A stretch of 6,815 nucleotides of DNA from Aquamicrobium sp. GTDB lineage: Bacteria; Pseudomonadota; Alphaproteobacteria; Rhizobiales; Rhizobiaceae. Position numbers and translations under genes: made by a program. Numbering within the stretch: the first letter of the stretch is position 1; each line of letters begins with the position of its first letter. The DNA lies in assembly GCA_014860725.1 (NCBI GenBank), contig JACZJD010000694.1, positions 1 to 6,815 of the forward strand, given 5' to 3'. Of this stretch, positions 1-4,413 are shown one piece after another. Below the pieces are notes generated by a model. That model was given only the letters and a program-made list of their open reading frames with translations, was not told the DNA's origin and made no database searches.

Positions 1-406
1 GCGCCTTGCGTGCGGCGGCGGCGAGCCGGTGTTCGGGGGCCTCGCGCAGCATCTCCGCGCCGTAGCCGTCCGAGAGGATGAAGCCGCATTCGGCCGGGAA
101 GATCGCTTCCGGCACCCCGGGATGGGTGGCGAAGAAGAAGCGGTCGCAGTAGAGCCGATATTCCGGCCATTTGCGGTCGACGCGGAAATCCTCGACCGAC
201 GACTTGATCTCGACGATCCAGATGTCGCCCTTGCGCGTCAGCGCCACGAGGTCGGCGCGCCGCCCCGTGGCCAGCGGCAGCTCGGGGATGGCGACCGCGC
301 CCATCTCGATCAGCAGGCGCTGCACGCCGCGGCGCACGAGCATCGCCCGGTCGGACTGGCGGCCGTCGGCGAGCGGGTTTAGGGGAATCGGCGAAACGAT
401 GGGCAT
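1..406 (-). CDS. mmcB: MmcB family DNA repair protein (PD-(D/E)XK nuclease fold), C-terminus cut by window edge
   Basis: Reading the minus strand from the ATG at 406 gives an open frame of 135 residues running off the window, starting MPIVSPIPLNPLADGRQSD. Residues 41-70 carry a PD-(D/E)XK nuclease core: Glu42, then GRRAD with Asp52, then VEIKSS with Glu66 and Lys68. KWPEYRLYCDRFFFA (79-93) completes the conserved block. This matches the alphaproteobacterial MmcB/DUF1052 family of about 150 residues, so perhaps 10-20 residues are missing. In Caulobacter, MmcB is a DNA-damage-inducible protein needed for mitomycin C resistance; a nuclease role is inferred from the fold. No in-frame start lies just upstream of 406, and the ribosome site there is weak. 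The gene sits 83 bases downstream of cueR on the same strand, with no LexA-type GTTC-N7-GTTC box in the gap, so read-through from cueR is possible. Family assignment is firm; function in this organism is inferred. Confidence 0.88.
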   Translation of the reverse strand, partial: MPIVSPIPLNPLADGRQSDRAMLVRRGVQRLLIEMGAVAIPELPLATGRRADLVALTRKGDIWIVEIKSSVEDFRVDRKWPEYRLYCDRFFFATHPGVPEAIFPAECGFILSDGYGAEMLREAPEHRLAAAARKA

Positions 407-442
407 GGCCGCACAATGGCACCGAAGCCCGGCCGTTTGAAG

Positions 443-473
443 CCCGGCGCCGCAGGAGCGGCTTCCGCCCGGG
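443..473 (-). other. Imperfect stem-loop after cueR, possible weak terminator
   Basis: The cueR-mmcB gap holds an inner perfect stem GCCGC (449-453) / GCGGC (458-462) with loop AGGA, inside an outer stem CCCGG (443-447) / CCGGG (469-473), separated by an asymmetric internal loop. On the minus strand no T-run follows, so this is not a convincing intrinsic terminator. It may only slow or partly end cueR transcription before mmcB. Confidence 0.25.
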
Positions 474-489
474 TCGAAAACGCTCCCGG

Positions 490-894
490 TCAGCCGCACT
501 TGCGGCGGGCGCTGCCCGCCATGTCCTCGAGGATCGGGCAGTCCGGCCGGTCGTCGCCGTGGCAGGCGCGCACCAGCGTGTCGAGCGTGCGGCGCATGGA
601 TTCGAGCTCGGCGATCTTCTCGTCGATCGCCGCGACATGGGCCACCGCGATCTCGCGCACGTCGTGGCTGGCGCGGCTCTTGTCGCGGTAGAGCGCCATC
701 AGCTGCCGGCAGTCCTCGATCGAGAAGCCGAGGCCGCGCGCCCGCTTGAGGAAGGCGAGGCTGTGCACGTCCTCGCCCGAATAGTCGCGATAACCGTTGG
801 CGGCGCGGCCGGGCCGTATCAGGCCGACATCCTCGTAGTAGCGGATGGTCTTGGCCGGCAGGCCGGAACGGCGGGCGGCTTCCGAGACGTTCAT
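490..894 (-). CDS. cueR: Cu(I)-responsive MerR-family transcriptional regulator CueR/HmrR
   Basis: The 134-residue protein is a complete MerR-family regulator. An N-terminal winged helix (1-70) has the family signature AKTIRYYEDVGLI and YRDYS. A long dimerisation helix (about 78-110) is followed by a metal-binding loop with Cys111 and Cys119 (ACHGDDRPDC), the same C-X7-C spacing as C112/C120 of E. coli CueR. Ser76 sits where monovalent-metal sensors have Ser and Zn/Hg sensors have Cys, which favours Cu(I), Ag(I) or Au(I) sensing. Such proteins bind long-spacer promoters of copper exporters (copA/actP) and chaperones and untwist the DNA on metal binding. AGGAG at 900-904 is well placed before the ATG at 894. 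No copper gene lies in the window, so the targets must be elsewhere. I see no CCTTCC/GGAAGG-type CueR operator in the upstream spacer, so autoregulation is not supported. The end is a Cys-containing tail, ARRKCG. Confidence 0.92.
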   Translation of the reverse strand: MNVSEAARRSGLPAKTIRYYEDVGLIRPGRAANGYRDYSGEDVHSLAFLKRARGLGFSIEDCRQLMALYRDKSRASHDVREIAVAHVAAIDEKIAELESMRRTLDTLVRACHGDDRPDCPILEDMAGSARRKCG

Positions 895-944
895 TGCGGC
901 TCCTTTCGCTTTCGCAAGGTTTCGCAGGCAGCGCGAAGATATGC

Positions 945-960
945 TTCACGAAACCGTGAA
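945..960. promoter_or_regulatory. Perfect inverted repeat between cueR and the L,D-transpeptidase gene
   Basis: TTCACG (945-950) and CGTGAA (955-960) form a perfect 6-bp dyad around AAAC. It lies about 50 bases upstream of cueR in the divergent spacer. On the minus strand it is followed by CATATC (944-939), a fair -10, though no good -35 is seen. The size and position suit a dimeric repressor or activator. I cannot assign a regulator; it is not a typical CueR operator. Confidence 0.4.
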
Positions 961-981
961 AATGTTGCCGATTTGCCATAT

Positions 982-998
982 TGTCGCACCAAGCGACA
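982..998. promoter_or_regulatory. Second perfect inverted repeat in the divergent spacer
   Basis: TGTCGC (982-987) and GCGACA (993-998) form a perfect 6-bp dyad around ACCAA. Its centre is about 37 bases from that of the dyad at 945-960, and it is about 125 bases upstream of the transpeptidase ATG. It looks like an operator half-site pair, but the motif matches no regulator I can name with confidence. Confidence 0.4.
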
Positions 999-1007
999 TG
1001 CCGCCAC

Positions 1008-1047
1008 CCTTTGCGGTTGCTGTCCGGGCTTGGCAAACGCCGCAAGG
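1008..1047 (+). other. Imperfect long stem-loop upstream of the transpeptidase gene
   Basis: TTGCGG (1011-1016) pairs with CCGCAA (1040-1045) and TTGC (1017-1020) with GCAA (1033-1036), leaving a 3-base bulge and a 12-base loop. It ends about 75 bases before the ATG at 1122, so it could lie in a 5' leader. Together with the two dyads above this is all the structure I find in the 227-base spacer 895-1121. No clear sigma70 promoter for the plus-strand gene stands out. Confidence 0.25.
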
Positions 1048-1121
1048 TAAGCCAAACAAACCATGGCGAAATTGCGGCTCGAATCGGGCGCCATCGGGTC
1101 AACAGGGTCTTCGATACTCAC

Positions 1122-1734
1122 ATGAAATTGAGACAGTTCCTTATCGTTGCGGCGCTCGGGGCCATCACCGCCCTTGCCGGCTGCACCACGGGCGGCAGCA
1201 TCTTCACCGCCGACTACGGCTCGAAGAAGGATGCGGGCTACCAGCTTCCCGCGATCCCGATCCATCAGGTGCCGCGGCAGTATCACCGCCAGGTCGTGCG
1301 CTACCAGACCGCGGAGAAGCCCGGCACGGTCATCGTCGACACCAAGGACAAGTTCCTCTACCTCGTCATGGCCGACGGCAAGGCCATGCGCTACGGCATC
1401 GGCGTCGGCCGCGAGGGCTTCGAATGGTCGGGCACCGCCCGCGTCGCGATGAAGCGCGAATGGCCGATCATCGCCGCCGGCGGCGATGATCGGCCGCCAG
1501 CCGGAGCTCGCCAAGTGGCGCGGCGGCCAGCCTGGCGGCCTGTCGAACCCGCTCGGCGCCCGCGCGCTCTACCTGTTCAACAAGAGCGGCGACACCGGCT
1601 ACCGCCTGCACGGTACGCCGGAATGGAACTCGATCGGCCGGGCGATGTCGTCGGGCTGCATCCGACTCATCAACCAGGACATCATCGACCTTTACAACCG
1701 CGTCGAGATCGGGGCGAAGGTCATCGTCAAATAA
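1122..1734 (+). pseudogene. L,D-transpeptidase (ErfK/YbiS/YcfS/YnhG, YkuD domain) lipoprotein, frameshifted
   Basis: The gene encodes a YkuD-family L,D-transpeptidase, an envelope enzyme that makes 3-3 peptidoglycan crosslinks or attaches proteins to the wall. The ATG at 1122 opens a lipoprotein signal peptide (MKLRQFLIVAALG...) with lipobox LAGC and acceptor Cys21. The frame stays in family through REWP at residue 115 (1464-1466), then becomes foreign and stops at 1749-1751. Family-like sequence resumes one frame over by 1471 (SPPAAMIGRQPEL) and runs to the TAA at 1732-1734. It contains RLHGTPEW and SSGCIRLIN, with the conserved His and the catalytic Cys codon at 1657-1659. Relatives read EWPxWxPP here, so a net loss of 2 bases restores about 204 residues, the usual size. 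The break lies inside the palindrome 1462-1495. The upstream SD is weak (AGGG 1104-1107). It may be a recent pseudogene, a sequence error, or, less likely, a recoding site. The family call is firm. Confidence 0.88.
1462..1495. repeat. Perfect 34-bp palindrome with no spacer, at the frameshift site
   Basis: GGCCGATCATCGCCGCC (1462-1478) is followed directly by its exact reverse complement (1479-1495). Seventeen-base arms with no spacer inside a coding region are rare. The repeat covers exactly the point where the L,D-transpeptidase changes frame. The right arm encodes plausible family sequence (PAAMIGR), whereas the left arm has lost the expected Thr-Trp codons. This fits a former quasi-palindrome whose left arm was rewritten from the right arm. 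Confidence 0.95.
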
Positions 1735-1773
1735 TGATGCGAACCGTCTAGGCAACACCGACGTCGCAGATGC

Positions 1774-1804
1774 AGAAAAACCGGGCCGCAAGCCCGGTTT
1801 TTCT
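1774..1804. terminator. Bidirectional intrinsic terminator between convergent genes
   Basis: A 13-bp perfect stem AGAAAAACCGGGC (1774-1786) / GCCCGGTTTTTCT (1792-1804) closes a 5-base loop, CGCAA. The GC core is flanked by an A-run on one side and a T-run on the other, so it can end transcription from both strands. It sits 39 bases after the transpeptidase stop (plus strand) and 49 bases after the nifU stop (minus strand). Confidence 0.9.
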
Positions 1805-1826
1805 GTCTTTGCCGCCGGGTTCGCGC

Positions 1827-1845
1827 CGCCCGGCCAGGCCGGGCG
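1827..1845 (-). repeat. Short GC inverted repeat just after nifU
   Basis: CGCCCGGCC (1827-1835) and GGCCGGGCG (1837-1845) are perfect arms around a single A, starting 8 bases beyond the nifU stop on the minus strand. As RNA it would fold with a small loop and about 7-8 GC pairs. No T-run follows, so it is more likely a 3'-end stabilising or pausing hairpin ahead of the strong terminator at 1774-1804. Confidence 0.45.
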
Positions 1846-1853
1846 ACTGCCGG

Positions 1854-2435
1854 TTACGGGATCTGCTCGACATGCTCCACTTCGGGCACGAAGTGGCGCA
1901 GAAGGTTCTGGATGCCGTGCTTCAGCGTCGCGGTCGAGGACGGGCAGCCGGCGCAGGCGCCCTTCATGTGCAGGAACACGGTGCCGTTCTCGTAGCCGCG
2001 GAAGGTGATGTCGCCGCCGTCCTGCGCCACGGCGGGGCGCACCCGCGTGTCGAGCAGCTCCTTGATGGTCAGCACGAGCTCCTCGTCGGCCTTGTCGTAG
2101 AACTCCTCGCCCTCGGCCTCCTCGGCGAGCGAGGCGGCCGTCCCGCCGCGCATCATCACCGGCAGGCCGGACATGAAGTGCTCCATGATCGCGCCGAGAA
2201 TCGCGGGCTTGAGGTGCTGCCAGTCCGGGCCTTCCTGCTTGGTGACGGTGATGAAATCGTAGCCGAAGAACACGCCGGTCACGCCCGGCACCTCGAACAG
2301 CGCGCCGGCGAGCGGCGAGGCCTCGCGCGCCGTGGCGGCGTCGCGGAAATCGGCCGTGCCGTCCTCCAGCACCACCTTGCCCGGCAGGAACTTCAGCGTT
2401 GCGGGATTGGGGGTCGCCTCTGTCTGGATGAACAT
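1854..2435 (-). CDS. NifU family (Nfu-type) iron-sulfur cluster scaffold/carrier protein
   Basis: The 193-residue protein has the two-domain layout of alphaproteobacterial and mitochondrial Nfu. An N-terminal Nfu_N domain (1 to about 90) starts MFIQTEATPNPATLKFLPG and includes FFGYDFITVTK. A short acidic linker (104-118, AEEAEGEEF) leads to a C-terminal NifU domain (about 122-185) with VRPAVAQDGGDITF and the motif GACAGCPSST. Cys161 and Cys164 of that CxxC motif bind a [4Fe-4S] cluster shared by two subunits, which is then handed to cytosolic client enzymes. This is the housekeeping Fe-S maturation protein, not the nitrogenase-specific NifU, which has an added IscU-like domain. The ATG at 2435 follows GGAG with normal spacing. 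It is last in the minus-strand series, 197 bases after uspA, with its own promoter and a putative iron-control box, and it converges on the transpeptidase gene. Length and motifs are intact. Confidence 0.95.
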   Translation of the reverse strand: MFIQTEATPNPATLKFLPGKVVLEDGTADFRDAATAREASPLAGALFEVPGVTGVFFGYDFITVTKQEGPDWQHLKPAILGAIMEHFMSGLPVMMRGGTAASLAEEAEGEEFYDKADEELVLTIKELLDTRVRPAVAQDGGDITFRGYENGTVFLHMKGACAGCPSSTATLKHGIQNLLRHFVPEVEHVEQIP

Positions 2436-2456
2436 GGCCGTTCTCCGTCGTTCCAG

Positions 2457-2473
2457 TCTGGAATTGTTCTAAA
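2457..2473 (-). promoter_or_regulatory. Putative Irr box (iron control element) at the nifU promoter
   Basis: On the minus strand the sequence reads TTTAGAACAATTCCAGA. The rhizobial Irr-binding element, as I recall it, is an inverted repeat of TTTAGAA with a 3-base spacer. The first half here is a perfect 7/7 match and the second (TTCCAGA against TTCTAAA) is 5/7. It overlaps the -10 hexamer (2470-2475), as expected for a repressor site. Irr accumulates when iron is scarce and shuts down iron-using functions, which would make sense for an Fe-S scaffold. An overlapping dyad, TTCCAG-T-CTGGAA, lies at 2451-2463. This is a motif match only. Confidence 0.5.
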
Positions 2474-2498
2474 TAGGACAAGGGGCCGCCGGCGGCAA
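2470..2498 (-). promoter_or_regulatory. Sigma70-like promoter for nifU
   Basis: On the minus strand, TTGCCG (2498-2493) and TATTTA (2475-2470) are separated by exactly 17 bases. The -10 lies 34 bases before the nifU ATG, giving a short leader. A perfect TTGACA is also present at 2508-2503 but is 27 bases from this -10, too far to be its -35. Confidence 0.6.
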
Positions 2499-2570
2499 GC
2501 CTTGTCAAATCCTCGGTTCACGCATCTCCGGCCGGAAAACCGCCTCACGGGTGGAGCTGCTTCTTCGCCC

Positions 2571-2599
2571 TATATGGGCCCTGGCCGGCCCGGGCGCAA
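2571..2599 (-). promoter_or_regulatory. Possible second upstream promoter toward nifU
   Basis: On the minus strand, TTGCGC (2599-2594) and CATATA (2576-2571) are 17 bases apart, in the 197-base gap between uspA and nifU. The hexamers are moderate matches. If used, it would give a leader of roughly 130 bases. A small hairpin, GACGGT (2616-2621) / ACCGTC (2629-2634), overlaps the uspA stop just upstream and has no T-run. I see no small gene in the rest of the gap. Confidence 0.3.
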
Positions 2600-2632
2600 T
2601 CGTCCAGCCGCGGCGGACGGTCATGGCAACCG

Positions 2633-3124
2633 TCAGGCCAGCGTCTCGATCTCCTCGTCGGTGAGGCCGGCCGGCACCACGGTGACGGGGATGGGGAAGG
2701 CCGCGCCCTTGCCGGCGACCGAGGCGACGAGCGGCCCCGGCCCTTCCTTGGCGCTGCCGGCCGCGAGCACCAGGATGGCGATGTCCTGGTCCTCCTCGAT
2801 CAGCTTGTGGATCTCCTGCGCCGGCTCGCCCTCGCGCACCACCAGCTCCGGCTCGATGCCGACCTTCTCGCGCACGCGCGAGGCGTGCGAATCGAGGGTC
2901 GCGGCCGCCGCCGCGCTCGCTTCCTCGCGCATGATCTGCTCGACCCCGAGCCATTGCTGGAAATCGGCCGTCTCGATGACGTAGAGCAGCACCACCGCGC
3001 CGCCCGTGGAGCGGGCGCGCCGCGCCGCATAGGCGATGGCGCGCTCGCATTCGGGCGTGGCGTCGACGATGGCGAGGAACTTGCGCCGGTGGCCGGCCTC
3101 CCCGCTCAGGCGTCTTGAAACCAT
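2633..3124 (-). CDS. Universal stress protein (UspA family, single domain)
   Basis: The 163-residue protein is a single Usp domain. Strand 1, FLAIVDATPECERAI (16-30), carries the nucleotide-facing Asp21. Strand 2 is AVVLLYVIE (43-51), followed by a helix rich in Ala and Glu (60-85). The C-terminal strands are ELVVREGEPAQEI (93-105) and IAILVLAAG (115-123), ending in PIPVTVVP (144-151). The usual ATP-binding signature G-2X-G-9X-G-(S/T) is not met: the loop reads GSAKEGPGPLVASVAGK, so ATP binding is uncertain. A Usp with the same kind of ending sits between trpS and nifU in rhizobia, as I recall. Family members help survival under stress; no specific partner can be named. The ATG at 3124 has a good SD (GGGAGAGGG) 3-11 bases upstream. 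An upstream in-frame start at 3235 gives a low-complexity, non-conserved extension and was not used. The 141-base gap from trpS shows no convincing promoter. Confidence 0.9.
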   Translation of the reverse strand: MVSRRLSGEAGHRRKFLAIVDATPECERAIAYAARRARSTGGAVVLLYVIETADFQQWLGVEQIMREEASAAAAATLDSHASRVREKVGIEPELVVREGEPAQEIHKLIEEDQDIAILVLAAGSAKEGPGPLVASVAGKGAAFPIPVTVVPAGLTDEEIETLA

Positions 3125-3265
3125 GGGCCCTCTCCCGCCTTGCGGCGCTCTTTCCTGTCCGGCCGCGCCGTGCCCGTCCCGCATCGCCGCGACCGCTCCG
3201 GCGGGCAATCTGCCACCGCGCAGGAGATGGAGCAAGCGCCGAGATGCCGGCTCATCCTGGCGCCG

Positions 3266-4333
3266 TCAGTCGCCGAGGAGGCCGATGATCTCGCGAACAT
3301 CCTTCATCGTCCGCTCGGCAATGGCGCCGGCGCGCTCGCCGCCGTCGCGCAGCACGGCGTCGATATAGGCTGGGTCGGCGCAGATGCGGCGCATCTCGGC
3401 GGCGATGGGCGCGAGCTTCTCGACGGCCAGCTCGGCCAGCGCCGGCTTGAACGCCGAGAACTGCTGCCCGCCGAACTCGGCGATCACCGCGTCGCGGCTC
3501 TTTTCGGCCAGCGCGGCATAGATGCCGACGAGATTCTCCGCCTCCGGCCGGTCCTTGAGCCCGTCGAGCTCGGACGGCAGCGGCTCGGGATCGGTCTTGG
3601 CCTTCTTGATCTTCTTGGCGATGGCGTCGGCGTCGTCGGTCAGGTTGATGCGCGACAGGTCCGACGGGTCGGACTTCGACATCTTCTTGGTGCCGTCGCG
3701 CAGGCTCATCACGCGCGTCGCCGGGCCCTCGATCAGCGGCTCGGTCAGCGGGAAGAAGCCGTTGACGACCTCCTCGCCCACCGTCATCTCGACGCCGAGG
3801 CCGAGCTCGCCGATCTTCTTCGAGAAGTCGTTGTTGAACTTGGCGGCGATGTCGCGCGTCAGCTCGAGGTGCTGCTTCTGGTCGTCGCCCACCGGCACGT
3901 GGGTGGCGCGGTAGACGAGGATGTCGGCGGCCATCAGGCTCGGATAGGCGAGGAGCCCGAGCGAGGCGTTCTCGCGGTCCTTGCCGGCCTTGTCCTTGAA
4001 CTGCGTCATGCGGTTCATCCAGCCGATGCGCGCGACGCAGTTGAAGATCCAGGCGAGCTCGGCGTGCTGCGGCACGCGGCTCTGGTTGAAGACGATGTGC
4101 TTCTTCGGGTCGATGCCGGCGGCGAGGAAGGCGGCCGTGATCGAGCGCGTCTGCGACGGCAGGTCGTCATGCACGAGCTGCGCCGTGATCGAGTGGAGAT
4201 CGACCACGCAATAGATGCAGTCGTGGCTCTCCTGCAGCGCGACGAACTTGCGGATCGCGCCGAGATAGTTGCCGAGATGGAGGTTGCCGGTCGGCTGGAC
4301 GCCGGAGAAGACGAGGGGTTTGAAACTGCTCAT
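3266..4333 (-). CDS. trpS: Tryptophanyl-tRNA synthetase
   Basis: This class I aminoacyl-tRNA synthetase joins L-tryptophan to tRNA-Trp using ATP, in the cytoplasm, as a homodimer. The 355-residue length is normal for the bacterial enzyme. The ATP-binding HIGH-type motif is [12 protein letters not shown], with HLGN at 19-22. The tryptophan pocket region includes [10 protein letters not shown] (41-50), [15 protein letters not shown] (125-139) and [11 protein letters not shown] (148-158). The second ATP motif is KMSKS at 217-221. The C-terminal anticodon-binding helical part (about 225-355) is complete. The ATG at 4333 ([16 protein letters not shown]) matches the usual family start; an upstream in-frame start adds 13 non-conserved residues and was rejected. 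The SD is weak. It lies 80 bases after murJ and is probably carried on the glnD-murJ transcript, with no clear terminator or promoter in the gap. Confidence 0.98.
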   Translation of the reverse strand: MSSFKPLVFSGVQPTGNLHLGNYLGAIRKFVALQESHDCIYCVVDLHSITAQLVHDDLPSQTRSITAAFLAAGIDPKKHIVFNQSRVPQHAELAWIFNCVARIGWMNRMTQFKDKAGKDRENASLGLLAYPSLMAADILVYRATHVPVGDDQKQHLELTRDIAAKFNNDFSKKIGELGLGVEMTVGEEVVNGFFPLTEPLIEGPATRVMSLRDGTKKMSKSDPSDLSRINLTDDADAIAKKIKKAKTDPEPLPSELDGLKDRPEAENLVGIYAALAEKSRDAVIAEFGGQQFSAFKPALAELAVEKLAPIAAEMRRICADPAYIDAVLRDGGERAGAIAERTMKDVREIIGLLGD

Positions 4334-4413
4334 GGATATGGGGTCCGAAGCTTGTGGAGGGCCTCGTGGCAAGCGAGAGCCGCGGGTCGCGTGGGCTTAT
4401 GGCGGATGCCGCG

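Noticed and set aside
1486..1734. A separate small 82-residue gene starting at ATG 1486.
   Set aside because: It is the C-terminal half of the YkuD domain. The ATG has no ribosome-binding site and lies in the palindrome, and a half-domain without the rest of the fold would not be functional.
2503..2508. Perfect TTGACA on the minus strand upstream of nifU.
   Set aside because: It is 27 bases from TATTTA and has no -10 at 16-18 bases; the TTGCCG/TATTTA pair with 17-base spacing fits better.
1770..2984. A 404-codon plus-strand open frame across nifU and part of uspA.
   Set aside because: It crosses two real genes, a promoter and a terminator and has no domain signature.
2633..3235. A longer universal stress protein starting at 3235.
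   Set aside because: The extra 37 residues are low complexity and outside the Usp domain; the ATG at 3124 has a strong SD.
3190..3265. A possible uspA promoter, TTGCTC-N17-CAGATT on the minus strand.
   Set aside because: Only about half of each hexamer matches; not enough to call in GC-rich DNA.
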